A stretch of 64,000 nt of DNA, from the NCBI RefSeq assembly GCF_900101955.1, contig NZ_FNAQ01000003.1, forward strand, positions 1-64,000. The letters run 5' to 3'. The position numbers were made by a program, and so were the translations under genes. This document shows, one piece after another, positions 39,428-48,688 of this stretch. Positions within the stretch are counted from its first letter, which is position 1. Each line of letters begins with the position of its first letter. Origin of the DNA: Desulfuromonas thiophila (GTDB lineage Bacteria > Desulfobacterota > Desulfuromonadia > Desulfuromonadales > Desulfuromonadaceae). Below the pieces are notes generated by a model. That model searched no databases. It worked only from the letters and a program-made list of their open reading frames with translations, and had not been told where the DNA came from.

Positions 39428-40992
39428 GGAACCCTGCTGCCCTGTTGCAGGCTGTCGTCGGCATTGGGATCGGCGGCGGGCTCCTGCGGTTCCATGTCGT
39501 CGGCATTGATGGTCAGGGGCGAATATTCGTTGAAACTGAGCAGACCGCGGACCGGGTCGGCGATGATCGATAAGGGGCCAAACTGCTCGAAACGCAGCTC
39601 GTCGCTGACGGTGCCCAGCTGGATGCGGACCTGCTCCTTGATCAGCCGCTGAACGTTGATTTTAGCGTTGCCGGGATGCTCGCCGAAGGTGAACTGGCTC
39701 AGCTCGCGTTTGATGTCCGCTTCCATCTTGTCGATCAGCACCAGCCGGTCACGCAGAATCTGCAGCCGTTTTTCCAATGCGCCGGGCGTTTCGCCGGCCT
39801 GGGTCACCTGTTTTTCCAGCGGTCCGAGGCAGTGGTGGATGAACTTGCGCTGCAGTGTCAGGCTTTTCTGCTGGCTTTTGAGAAATGCCAACCGATCGTT
39901 TTCGGGGAAGTAGACGCCGGCGCACAGCCGGGTGGGCACGCCGGCGGTGGCGCCGATGATCTTGGCCTCGATGCCCTTGAGGGCGACGGTTTCACCGCCA
40001 CTGATCTGGCCGCCGGGCAGCAGCACGGCGCCGCCACTTTTGACCACCGAGTTGCGGATTTCGTTGTCGACGACGACATCACCGAGGCATTCGATATAGA
40101 CGCTGTTGAGATAACGCGCCTTGAGATTGCCGCCGCATTTGACCAGGCCTTCGTTCTTGCCGGCCATGCTGCCCAGGCTGACGTCGCCATCGATGATGAG
40201 GTGACAGGCGCCGACATTGCCCACCACCGTCAGGTTTTTACCGCAACGGATATCGAAATCATCAAGTACGTCACCGCGCACGAACACGTTGCCGGGAAAG
40301 CGGATATTGCCAACGCTCAGATCGACATCGCCGTGGATGACGTAATCCTCGCTGACGGCGAGAACCTGCTCGCTCCATTCGACCCGCCCGGCCAGATCGG
40401 CGACGAAACGGTCGCCATCGCGGTGCAGGCCGCTGCCCAATCGGACCTCAGCCTCGGCACCGGACTCAGCCGGCAGCAGCTTGCCGGTGACGGTGAAGGA
40501 CGAGACGCCTTCTTCCGGCGGATGCAGCACGGCAATTTCCTGTCCCGGTTCGACACAGGTGAACAGGTTGAGGGTGTAGAGATCGACCTGGCCTTTTTCG
40601 TTTTCGACAAAGCCGCCTTCGTTTGCCGAGCCTGCCAGCCGGACCTTCAGCTCCAGCCAGCCATCCTTGCCCTTCTGTGGCGCCTCCGTCGCTGCCAGCA
40701 CCACCTGTCGCTGATTTTCGCCTTTGCAGGCCTTCTGGCAGAAGTCCCTGATCGCCTCCAGCCGGACGCCGTCGCAGATACCGCCCTGTTCCAGATCGCG
40801 CAGCAGACGCTGCTCGTCCAGCAGATCGCTGGCCGCCCGTGTCGGCACAATGCTGGCCAGACAGCGGCGCTCGTCGGAGCTGATGACCAGTTGCAGGCTG
40901 TAATCGTCCTCGTGGCGTTCCAGCACCACCTGGCCGTTGGCCGGTGCGAACGGCGACGCCGGATCGGCCGGCGCTTTGGGGTCAGGGCTCAT
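39424..40992 (-). CDS. FapA-family (DUF342) polymerising protein
   Basis: 522 residues. The central region (about 170-400) is the DUF342/FapA beta-helix: GDVDLSVGNIRFPGNVFVRGDV and NVGACHLIIDGDVSLGSMAGKNEGLVKCGGNLKARYLNS, with GGQISGGETVALKGIEAKIIG. A coiled coil follows (410-460), then a C-terminal part rich in acidic residues. In Vibrio FapA affects localisation of the flagellar pole; in many other bacteria DUF342 proteins have no assigned role. No ribosome site is obvious at the ATG. It is transcribed behind the GGDEF-EAL gene (71-base gap). Confidence 0.85.
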   Translation of the reverse strand: MSPDPKAPADPASPFAPANGQVVLERHEDDYSLQLVISSDERRCLASIVPTRAASDLLDEQRLLRDLEQGGICDGVRLEAIRDFCQKACKGENQRQVVLAATEAPQKGKDGWLELKVRLAGSANEGGFVENEKGQVDLYTLNLFTCVEPGQEIAVLHPPEEGVSSFTVTGKLLPAESGAEAEVRLGSGLHRDGDRFVADLAGRVEWSEQVLAVSEDYVIHGDVDLSVGNIRFPGNVFVRGDVLDDFDIRCGKNLTVVGNVGACHLIIDGDVSLGSMAGKNEGLVKCGGNLKARYLNSVYIECLGDVVVDNEIRNSVVKSGGAVLLPGGQISGGETVALKGIEAKIIGATAGVPTRLCAGVYFPENDRLAFLKSQQKSLTLQRKFIHHCLGPLEKQVTQAGETPGALEKRLQILRDRLVLIDKMEADIKRELSQFTFGEHPGNAKINVQRLIKEQVRIQLGTVSDELRFEQFGPLSIIADPVRGLLSFNEYSPLTINADDMEPQEPAADPNADDSLQQGSRVP

Positions 40993-41063
40993 GGGCAGGG
41001 GGTTCCGCTAAACGAGACAAAAAGACCATCCGTGGTACTCATCGGGTATCGGCAGACATTTCT

Positions 41064-43778
41064 TTACTCGGCCGGCGAAAAAACCGCCTGACGCAGCAGC
41101 GCGCCAAAGTCGGCGGCGCTCACCGGCGGGCTGAACAGATAGCCCTGACCGAAATGGCAACGGTGTTGCAGCAGAAAATCGCGCTGGGGAGCGGTTTCAA
41201 TGCCTTCGGCAATCACCTCCAGGCCCAGTTCGTGTGCCAGCACAATGATGGAGCGGGCGATGGTGCTGTCCTGCTGGGCGATGCTCTGGACGAAGCTGCG
41301 GTCGACCTTGAGCCGGTCGAGGGGAAAACGGTGCAGGTGATTGAGCGAGGAGTAGCCGGTGCCGAAGTCGTCGATGGCCAGACGGATGCCGGCCTGACTC
41401 AGGCGTTGCATCTGCTCGACGGCGGTTTGGACATCACTCATCAGCAGACTTTCGGTCAGTTCCAACTCCAGTGCCGCGGCGGCCAGGCCGGTGTCGCGCA
41501 GCACAGCCAGCACCTCCTCGACCAACTGCAGATTCTGAAACTGGCGCGCCGACAGGTTGACGGCCACCGCCAGATCGGCAAAGCCCTGCTGTTGCCAGAG
41601 CCGGTTCTGCAGACAGGCTTCGTGCAGCACCCAGCGGCCGATATCACTGATCAGGCCGGTCTGTTCGGCCAGCGGAATGAACAGGTCGGGGCCGAGCAGA
41701 CCACGTTGGGGATGCTGCCAGCGCACCAGCGCCTCGCTGCCGACGATGGCGCCGCTGCGCAGATCAATCTGGGGCTGATAGTGCAGCAGCAGCTGATTTT
41801 GCTGCAGGGCCTTGCGCAGGTCGTTTTCCAGCTCCAGCCGCTGCTGCAGGCGCAGGTTCATGTCGCTGGTGAAGAACTGGAAGTTGTTGCGGCCACGTTC
41901 CTTGGCCTGATACATGGCGGTGTCGGCGAAACGGATCAACTGCTCGGCGCTGGTGCTGTCGTCGGGAGCGATGCTGATGCCGATGCTGGTGGTGACACAG
42001 AGTTCGCGCCCTTCAATGGTCAGTGGCTGGGCAACGGTGTCCGCCAGCTTGTTGGCAACCAGAACGATATCGGCCAGTTCCTGAATGTCCTCGATCAGCA
42101 CCAGAAACTCGTCACCGCCGAAGCGGCCGATGTTGTCTTTTTCCCGCAGGACGGAACGCATGCGGCGGGCCAGGGCGCGCAGCAGGGCATCGCCGGTGGC
42201 GTGGCCGAGACTGTCATTGATGTTCTTGAACAGATCCAGGTCAAGAAACAACAGCGCCACCTGATTATGGCTGCGCTGAGCCCGCAGGATGGCGTGGCGC
42301 AGCTGTTCACTGATCTGGGTGCGGTTGGGCAGGCCGGTAAGGGCGTCGTGGCGGGCCTGGTGGTGCAGGCGTTCTTCAGCCTCCTTGCGTTCGGAGATGT
42401 CGCGGATGATGGCCTGCAGCAGACGTTGCCCTTCCTGCTCAATCCAGCGGGCGCTGACCTCCACCGGGAAGTTGCTGCCGTCCTTGCGCCGCTGCAGGCA
42501 GTCGAGCCGCACCGCCGGCTGCAGACTGAGCTGCTGCCACAGCAGAGCCGCTTCGCTTTCTTCCAGATCGCACAATTGCAGCAGACTGCGTTGCCGGAGC
42601 TCCTCCAGCGACAGGTCGTAGCTCTCCAGCGCTCGTTCGTTACCGTCAAGAATGGCGCCCTGCGGATCGCACAGCAGAATGATGTCGTTGGCGTGGCGGC
42701 TGAGATCGTCGATGCGGCTTGCCAGCAGACGGTTGCGCAGCTCGGCCTGGTGGAAGTCGGCCAGATAGCGGGCCTGCTGCTGCCGCCACCAGAGCAGCAG
42801 GATGAATCCCAGACCGGTGAGGCTGGCCAGCGCCAGCAGACTGGTGCGCCAGAGGCTGTGGCGCAGCGGCCTGAGCGCCTCCTGCCGGTCGATCTTGGCG
42901 GCCAGCAGCCAGGGGCTGCCGGGTACGGCTTCAATCTGGGCGAAAACCGGCGTCAGGCGGTAGTCGAGGGCGCGGATGAAGCCGGTTCGGCCATCCAGCA
43001 TGGCGCGGCCAAGGGTCAGCTCGCCGGGGGGTGGTGTGGCCTTGGTCAGAGGCGCGCAGTTGTCGCCAAAGCGTGTTGGTGTCAGGCGCAGGATCTGATC
43101 CTGCAGCTGCCGTACCAGAATGATTTCGGCACTGTCGCTGGGCACCGGCCAGTCGTGCAGCAGCGGTATCAGCACCTTCAGCGGGTCGAGAAAAACCACC
43201 AGCGCGCCGCCAGCCGCGGCCGGCAGCGGCACAATCAGGTTCATGTGGGGCGGCACCGGTGGCAGGGACTGGCCGGCGCTGTCGGGGCAGTCTTGGGTGA
43301 TGCGGCTGAACAGCGGTTGTGCCAGGGCCAGGCTGCGGCGGGCATCGGCGGGGTCGAAGTGGGCGGTCCAGGCGGGGTTATCACTCAGCAGCAACAGCAG
43401 CTGCCCGTCAGCGTCGCACAGGCCGAGGGCATGAATTTCGCTGCGGCGGAACAGCGGTTGCAGCCGTTCGCGCAGGGCCGCGGCGGCGCCGGGCTCCTGA
43501 CGTTGCAGCAGCGCACCGGCCAGATCGACGAAGCGGCGATCCTGACTCAGCAGTTCGGCGGCGCCGATCTGCTGCTGGCGCCAGAAGCTCAGTTGTCGGG
43601 CGTAAAGCTGGCCAAGCAGGCGCAGCTGGGTGGCGCAGGCTTGCTCGGTTTGACGCGCCTGATGGACGAAAAAGGTCGCGACAGCAATACCCAGCAGCAG
43701 ACTGATCAGCCCGAAGCACAGCAGCAACAGGCGGCGAAAGGTGCGCAGACTGGCGCTGATGTCGACCGGTGCGGCCAT
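41064..43778 (-). CDS. Membrane sensor with PAS, GGDEF and EAL domains
   Basis: 904 residues. A membrane helix (about 16-38), a periplasmic sensor region of about 270 residues without a recognisable signature and a second helix (about 312-332) are followed by PAS (345-460). The GGDEF domain comes next (motif GGDEF near residue 554, intact; RxxD inhibitory site REKD five residues before it). The EAL domain (about 655-895) has SEALVRWQHP, NLSARQFQN, DDFGTGYSSLNHL, KVDRSFVQ and EVIAEGIE. All key residues look intact, so it may both make and break c-di-GMP depending on the signal. The ATG has a GAGGA site. Confidence 0.93.
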   Translation of the reverse strand: MAAPVDISASLRTFRRLLLLCFGLISLLLGIAVATFFVHQARQTEQACATQLRLLGQLYARQLSFWRQQQIGAAELLSQDRRFVDLAGALLQRQEPGAAAALRERLQPLFRRSEIHALGLCDADGQLLLLLSDNPAWTAHFDPADARRSLALAQPLFSRITQDCPDSAGQSLPPVPPHMNLIVPLPAAAGGALVVFLDPLKVLIPLLHDWPVPSDSAEIILVRQLQDQILRLTPTRFGDNCAPLTKATPPPGELTLGRAMLDGRTGFIRALDYRLTPVFAQIEAVPGSPWLLAAKIDRQEALRPLRHSLWRTSLLALASLTGLGFILLLWWRQQQARYLADFHQAELRNRLLASRIDDLSRHANDIILLCDPQGAILDGNERALESYDLSLEELRQRSLLQLCDLEESEAALLWQQLSLQPAVRLDCLQRRKDGSNFPVEVSARWIEQEGQRLLQAIIRDISERKEAEERLHHQARHDALTGLPNRTQISEQLRHAILRAQRSHNQVALLFLDLDLFKNINDSLGHATGDALLRALARRMRSVLREKDNIGRFGGDEFLVLIEDIQELADIVLVANKLADTVAQPLTIEGRELCVTTSIGISIAPDDSTSAEQLIRFADTAMYQAKERGRNNFQFFTSDMNLRLQQRLELENDLRKALQQNQLLLHYQPQIDLRSGAIVGSEALVRWQHPQRGLLGPDLFIPLAEQTGLISDIGRWVLHEACLQNRLWQQQGFADLAVAVNLSARQFQNLQLVEEVLAVLRDTGLAAAALELELTESLLMSDVQTAVEQMQRLSQAGIRLAIDDFGTGYSSLNHLHRFPLDRLKVDRSFVQSIAQQDSTIARSIIVLAHELGLEVIAEGIETAPQRDFLLQHRCHFGQGYLFSPPVSAADFGALLRQAVFSPAE

Positions 43779-43924
43779 GGCGGTCCTCGGTGGAAGAAAC
43801 GGTGGCGGTGCGACCCGTGATGCCGGACTGGTCGGGAAGGTCGCAGCGCGTCAGAGGAGAGAACGTAGCATTAATAAAATAATCAGTCGATATTAAAGAC
43901 CGGTCGGAATCGCCATTATTGCTC

Positions 43925-45226
43925 TCAGCGGCTGGCCGGGACGATGGCGGCGCCGGCCCGACGCCAGCGCAGAAACAGGGCCTCGGCGCATTCGCTGCTG
44001 ATCAGCAGGAAAATGGCCAGCAGGATTCCTGGTATTCCGGGGGGCAGCAGCAAGCTGCCGAGCCAGCATAGCAGCAGATAGGTAAACTTCAACAGCGTCG
44101 CCTGACTCAGCACCAGGGTCTGATGACTGGCGGTAAAATGGGCCCGCAACAGATTGGTGGCGCCGTAAAACAGTGGAAAGATCGCGCACAGGCAGAAGGG
44201 CAGTACCAAGTACAGGCGCAGATCATCGGCCAGACCGAGCACCGAGCCGAGAATCAGCGGGTTGAATGGCAGCGCGATGGCCAGGGTCAGTGCTGCCATG
44301 CCAAGGCTGACAGAGAAGAAGAAGCGCAGCAGCACGCGGTAGTCCGCATCCGTTTCCACCAGGGTCAGATAGGCCTGCTGCAGGTTGCGCATGGGACCGG
44401 AGAGCAGAAACAGCAGGGCGCGGATGACGCCGAAGGCCGCCAGGGCCAGGGCGGCATCGGGCAGGCGGCTGATGATGGCGCTGATGACCACCGGGATGGT
44501 CTGTTGCAGGCCGGAGGAAAAGGCCACCGGCAGGGCGAAACGGAGGATTTCGAGCGGGGTTTTTTCCACGGCGCCGCTGGTCCCGATGCCGCAGCGCCAG
44601 GCGAACCAGGCCATCAGGGCCGTTTCGCAGATGATGCAGCCCAGCAGGGCGGCGGCACCGAGCTGGGCGCCGGCAAACCAGGGCCGACCGAGATGGAGCA
44701 GCAGCAACAGGGCGCCGACCCGCACCCCGGTGGCCAGACTGACCAGATGGGTGAGGCGGGCGCGGATCACCAGTCCCTGGAACAGACCGCGAAAGCCGGT
44801 GAAAAAGGGCAGCAGGCACATGGGCGCCAGCGCCTGACGAGCGGCGGCGGCGATTTCGGGCGTCACGCCGAGGATGCGGCGCAGCAACAGATCGCCCAGC
44901 GGCGTGAAGGCGATCAGCCCCAGCATCAGGGACACATAGGTGGCAATCAGGCAGACGCACAGCACCATGCCGCGCAGGGACCGCCGGCCACGGACGATGG
45001 CGATGGTGATGGTGTGGTTCTGGTACGACGGCGAGGCGAACAGCAGATGCACCACCATGGCGACGGAGAAGGCCGCCAGCGCCAGGATGTAGTCCTCCAG
45101 CCGCGCCAGGGCAGCGTTGATGATGGCGTGGGATACACTCATCAGCTGCACATTGAGCAGCAGCGGAAAGAAGAACAGGCTGAGGGTGCGCAGGGTCAGG
45201 CGCTGGGCGCAGAGGCTGTCAGGCAT
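43925..45226 (-). CDS. MOP-superfamily (MATE-like) membrane transporter
   Basis: 433 residues with about 12 hydrophobic spans arranged as two similar halves (RLTLRTLSLFFFPLLLNVQLMSVSHAIINAALARL at the start; EILRFALPVAFSSGLQQTIPVVISAIISRL opening the second half). This is the layout of MATE or oligosaccharide-flippase proteins. The sequence is not close enough to name a substrate. The start lies 9 bases after the gph stop, so it is the last gene of the yggS/NSS/gph/transporter series. The next gene downstream is the FapA/GGDEF unit. Confidence 0.7.
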   Translation of the reverse strand: MPDSLCAQRLTLRTLSLFFFPLLLNVQLMSVSHAIINAALARLEDYILALAAFSVAMVVHLLFASPSYQNHTITIAIVRGRRSLRGMVLCVCLIATYVSLMLGLIAFTPLGDLLLRRILGVTPEIAAAARQALAPMCLLPFFTGFRGLFQGLVIRARLTHLVSLATGVRVGALLLLLHLGRPWFAGAQLGAAALLGCIICETALMAWFAWRCGIGTSGAVEKTPLEILRFALPVAFSSGLQQTIPVVISAIISRLPDAALALAAFGVIRALLFLLSGPMRNLQQAYLTLVETDADYRVLLRFFFSVSLGMAALTLAIALPFNPLILGSVLGLADDLRLYLVLPFCLCAIFPLFYGATNLLRAHFTASHQTLVLSQATLLKFTYLLLCWLGSLLLPPGIPGILLAIFLLISSECAEALFLRWRRAGAAIVPASR

Positions 45227-45235
45227 GGGGGTGGG

Positions 45236-45859
45236 TCAATCCAGATAGGCCAGCAGATCGAGGGGCGCGTCCAGTTCGCCGGCACAGGGCTGGCCGCGTC
45301 GTTCACCAAAGCCATAACGGCAGAACAATGCCGGTACGCCGGCGGCTGCCGCCGCGCCCAGATCGGTGCAATGATCACCGATCATCCAGCTGGCGGCCGC
45401 CCGGCCCTGCAGCCGGGCAAGGGCGCTGTGCAGCGGCAGCGGCGAAGGTTTCTTTTCCGCCAGGCTGTCGCCGCCAATCACCAGGGCAAAGTGCGGCAGC
45501 AGCTTAAGCCCGTCGAGCAGGCAGAGCGCCAGCCCGAGGGGCTTGTTGGTGACCACGGCCAGCGGCCGGTCGGCCAGTTGCTCCAGCAGCCTGATGATGC
45601 CGGGATAGGGGCGGCTGTGGTCCAGCAGGTGGGCGCGGTAGATGGCCAGGTAGCGCTGCAGGTGCTCGGGTCGATAGGCCGCGTCAAGGGCGCGTTGCAC
45701 CAGGCGGGTGGCGCCATCACCGACATAGCTCAGGGCCGTGGCCGGCGGCAGCGGGGCCAGGTCCAGTTCCTGCCGCAGCCGGTTGACACTGTCGGCTAGA
45801 TCGCGGGCCGAATCGACCAGCGTGCCATCGAGATCGAACAGCAGGCAGCCTGTGGTCAT
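45236..45859 (-). CDS. gph: HAD-family phosphatase, phosphoglycolate phosphatase-like
   Basis: 207 residues from ATG 45859, which overlaps the upstream stop by ATGA; a longer frame only reads into the symporter gene. HAD motifs: I FDLDGTLVDS (Asp9 nucleophile, Asp11), II AVVTNKP, III KKPSPLP, and IV MIGDHCTDLGAAAAAGV. The cap position fits the Gph/PpaX branch. The substrate (2-phosphoglycolate or another small phosphate ester) is inferred. Confidence 0.85.
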   Translation of the reverse strand: MTTGCLLFDLDGTLVDSARDLADSVNRLRQELDLAPLPPATALSYVGDGATRLVQRALDAAYRPEHLQRYLAIYRAHLLDHSRPYPGIIRLLEQLADRPLAVVTNKPLGLALCLLDGLKLLPHFALVIGGDSLAEKKPSPLPLHSALARLQGRAAASWMIGDHCTDLGAAAAAGVPALFCRYGFGERRGQPCAGELDAPLDLLAYLD

Positions 45860-47271
45860 GCCAGCCCCAGAAGGCGCCGCAGCACCTGCCACAGGCCGGC
45901 TTGAATGGCCTTGTTGACCAGAATGACCGTCACTGCCAGGGGGGCCACATAGCGGATCAGGCCGTGCCACAAGGGGTAGAGGCCACCGCAGCCGCCCTGG
46001 ATCAGTTCCGCCTTTTCCGCCTCGCCGCGCCAGAACCAGCCGACATAGAGGGCGATCAGTAGCCCGGCCAGCGGCAGCAGATAGCTTGATGCCAGCAGAT
46101 CGGCGCTGTCAAAGAAGGTGCGCTCGCCGATCAGGTGCCAGTTCTTCAGCAGGTTGCCGGACAGGGCCGTGGGAATGCCGACGGTAAAGGCGGCGCCGGC
46201 GACACAGACACTGGCCCGCCGGCGTGACCAGCCGCGTTCGTCAATGAGATAGGCAATCTGGGCTTCGAGCAGCGAGATGTTGCTGGTCAGGGCGGCAAAG
46301 GCCAGCAGGACGAAGAACAACGGTGCCAGCAGGGCGCCGCCCTCGATCTGGCTGAACACTACCGGCAGGGTCTGGAAGATCAGTCCCGGCCCGGATGCGG
46401 CTTCGAGACCGGCGGCGAACACGATGGGAAAGATGGCGATCCCGGCCATCAGGGCAATAAGGGTGTCGAGGCCGGCGACCCGCAGGCTGACGCCGAACAG
46501 ATTTTCGTCAGGCTTGAGGTAGGAGCCGTAGGTGATCATGGCGGCCATGCCCAGTGACAGGGTAAAAAAGGAGTGGCCGAGGGCTTCGAGCCAGGCGTCG
46601 GCGCTTAAACGGCCGAAATCGGGGGCGAACAGAAATCGTAACGCTTCCTCCAGACCATCGCTGCGCAAGCCGTTGACGAACAGCAGCATCAGCAGGGCCA
46701 GCAGGGCCGGCATGAGGATGCGGCTCCAGCGTTCGATCCCACGTTGTACGCCGCCGATGACCACGGCCAGGCACAAGAACATGAACAACAGATGCCACAG
46801 CCCCTGGCGCAGGCCATTTTCCAGCAGGGTGCCAAACTGGCTTTCAATGACGCTGGGGGCCAGGGCGCCGAAGCCGTCGTGCAGCGAGCGCCAGACATAA
46901 TCCAGCGTCCAGCCGGCCACGACCGAATAGTAAGAGCTGATGATGAAGGCCGCCGCCACGCTGATCCAGCCGGCACCGTGCCACCAGCGCCGGCCGGGTT
47001 CCAGCGCGGCAAAGGCGCCGATGGCGTCCTTGCGGGTGTGGCGGCCGATCATCAGTTCGGCCATCATGATCGGCACGCCGACCAGGGCGATACACAGCAG
47101 GTAGACCAGCACAAAGGCGCCGCCACCATTGACACCGGCGATGTAGGGGAATTTCCAGACATTGCCCAGTCCAACGGCGCTGCCGGCCGCCGCCAGCACG
47201 AAGCCGAGGCGGTTGCTCCACAGCGGCCGCTGCGCTGCGTGGCCAGAAGCCTGGTCGTCCGGCCTGGCCAT
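45856..47271 (-). CDS. Sodium:neurotransmitter symporter-family (NSS/LeuT-type) transporter
   Basis: 471 residues with about 11-12 membrane spans. The family signature is in the first helix: NRLGFVLAAAGSAVGLGNVWKFPYIAGVNGGGAFVLVYL. It also has GYDL-like loops and the sodium-site region TLSLGMAAMITYGSYL. Bacterial members import amino acids with sodium (TnaT, MhsT, LeuT). The substrate is not readable here. It follows yggS by 3 bases and overlaps gph by 4. Confidence 0.92.
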   Translation of the reverse strand: MARPDDQASGHAAQRPLWSNRLGFVLAAAGSAVGLGNVWKFPYIAGVNGGGAFVLVYLLCIALVGVPIMMAELMIGRHTRKDAIGAFAALEPGRRWWHGAGWISVAAAFIISSYYSVVAGWTLDYVWRSLHDGFGALAPSVIESQFGTLLENGLRQGLWHLLFMFLCLAVVIGGVQRGIERWSRILMPALLALLMLLFVNGLRSDGLEEALRFLFAPDFGRLSADAWLEALGHSFFTLSLGMAAMITYGSYLKPDENLFGVSLRVAGLDTLIALMAGIAIFPIVFAAGLEAASGPGLIFQTLPVVFSQIEGGALLAPLFFVLLAFAALTSNISLLEAQIAYLIDERGWSRRRASVCVAGAAFTVGIPTALSGNLLKNWHLIGERTFFDSADLLASSYLLPLAGLLIALYVGWFWRGEAEKAELIQGGCGGLYPLWHGLIRYVAPLAVTVILVNKAIQAGLWQVLRRLLGLA

Positions 47272-47274
47272 GGC

Positions 47275-47955
47275 CTAGTCGCGCTCGCCGAACAGGGCGG
47301 TGCCGACACGGATCAGGGTGGCACCCTCCTCAATGGCGACCTCGAAGTCGTGGCTCATCCCCATGGATAGCACCTCAAGCTGCAATGTCGCGGCCAGCTG
47401 GCGCAGCTGGCGGAACCAGGGCCGCACCTGCTCTGGATCGGCGGCATAGGGTGGCAGGCACATCAGGCCCTCAAGTCGCACATGCGCCAGCGTGCTGATC
47501 TGACTGGCCAACTCGCTCAGCTGGTCCGGCGCGACGCCGGCCTTGCTGGTTTCGCCAGCCAGATTGACCTGCAGCAGAATGCGGGCCCGCTGGCCGATCC
47601 GGCCCCACTGGCGGTCGATTTCCTGCGCCAGACTCCAGCGGTCGACGGAGTGAATCAGGGCCGTGCGGCCGCGCAGGTATTTGACCTTGTTGCTTTGCAG
47701 CGCGCCGATGAAATGCCATTCCAGGGGCAGATCCAGTTGCTGCTGTTTGTCGATGAATTCCTGCACATAGCTTTCGCCAAAAAGCTGCTGACCGGCGGCC
47801 GCAGCGGCGGCCATGGCTGCGACGGGCTGTTTTTTCGATACGGCGATCAGCTGGACGGATTCCGGCGCCCGGCCGCAGCGGCGGCAGGCAGCCTCCAGCC
47901 GCTGACGGATGGCGCTCAGGCGGGTGGCGATGGCAGAGGCGGGCACAGGTGGCAT
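47275..47955 (-). CDS. yggS: YggS/PLPBP-family PLP homeostasis protein
   Basis: 226 residues from the ATG behind GGAGGAACACCG. The frame is open far upstream, but that stretch is Pro/Ser/Cys-rich shadow sequence. PLP-binding Lys41 is in LIAVSKKQP. Further signatures are FGESYVQE, EWHFIGALQSNKVKYL, IHSVDR, LLQVNLAGETSKAG, LEGLMCLPP and LSMGMSHDFEVAIEEGATLIRVGTALFG. The family buffers pyridoxal phosphate and affects amino acid and keto-acid balance. It is first in the run with the NSS transporter, gph and the MOP-type transporter. Confidence 0.94.
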   Translation of the reverse strand: MPPVPASAIATRLSAIRQRLEAACRRCGRAPESVQLIAVSKKQPVAAMAAAAAAGQQLFGESYVQEFIDKQQQLDLPLEWHFIGALQSNKVKYLRGRTALIHSVDRWSLAQEIDRQWGRIGQRARILLQVNLAGETSKAGVAPDQLSELASQISTLAHVRLEGLMCLPPYAADPEQVRPWFRQLRQLAATLQLEVLSMGMSHDFEVAIEEGATLIRVGTALFGERD

Positions 47956-48073
47956 CGGTGTTCCTCCAAACAACAAACAAGCGGACAGCCAGAGGTCGTC
48001 GTGGCCGCCCGCTGAGGCTGAACGGGACGGGCGGTGAACCTGGCGCGGCGCGGGGCGGAGGGGCTGGGGAGCC

Positions 48074-48688
48074 TCAGGGGGCGGGTGCGAACAGCTGCCA
48101 GACGCCCAGCTGCTGCAGGTCGTCAAGCAGTTCGCACAGGGGCAGGCCGACGACGCTGGTGTAGCTGCCTTCGATGGCGCGGACCATGAAGGCGCCCAGG
48201 CCCTGAATGGCGTAGGCCCCGGCCTTGTCGGTCGGTTCACCGCTGGCAATGTACCCCGCGATTTCTGCCGCTGTCAATGGACGCAGCGCCACCCGGGTAA
48301 TGACACAACGCTGGCGGCACTGGCCGGTCAGACGGTCGAAAAGGGCATAGGCTGACAACACCCGGTGCCAGCGGCCCGACAGCTGCTGCAGCATGGCGCT
48401 GGCCTCGGCGGCGTCGCGTGGTTTGCCAAACAGCTGCGTGTCACACTGCACGGCGGTATCGCAGCCAATATACCAGCGTCCGGCCTCTGGCCGGCGGCGG
48501 GCGACCTCTTCGGCTTTTTCACGGCTGATGCGCAGCACGAAGGCCTCGGCCTCCTCCTGTGGCAGCTGCTCCTCGGCGATGGCGCTGGCGATCACCTGCA
48601 GGGGGATGCCGAAGCGTTGCAGCATCTCCAGGCGGCGTGGCGAGGCCGATGCCAGCACGATGCCGCTGGTGGCCGGTTGGCTGGTCAC
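48074..48688 (-). CDS. maf: Maf-family nucleotide pyrophosphatase, GTG start
   Basis: 204 residues, starting GTG in a GTGA overlap with the trmFO stop. The start [16 protein letters not shown] is the Maf signature. The catalytic motif reads YIGCDTAV, with Cys in place of the usual Ala of [24 protein letters not shown] and [16 protein letters not shown] complete the family. Maf proteins hydrolyse dTTP/UTP or modified nucleotides. The YhdE type (dTTP/UTP) fits best. It is the last gene of the topA-trmFO-maf coupled group. Confidence 0.92.
   Translation of the reverse strand: MTSQPATSGIVLASASPRRLEMLQRFGIPLQVIASAIAEEQLPQEEAEAFVLRISREKAEEVARRRPEAGRWYIGCDTAVQCDTQLFGKPRDAAEASAMLQQLSGRWHRVLSAYALFDRLTGQCRQRCVITRVALRPLTAAEIAGYIASGEPTDKAGAYAIQGLGAFMVRAIEGSYTSVVGLPLCELLDDLQQLGVWQLFAPAP

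Noticed and set aside
40944-43820. 958-residue open frame on the plus strand opposite the GGDEF-EAL gene
   Set aside because: It is the shadow of the reverse-strand gene, whose PAS, GGDEF and EAL motifs are unmistakable. The plus frame is Gln/Gly/Ala-rich with no ribosome site or domain.
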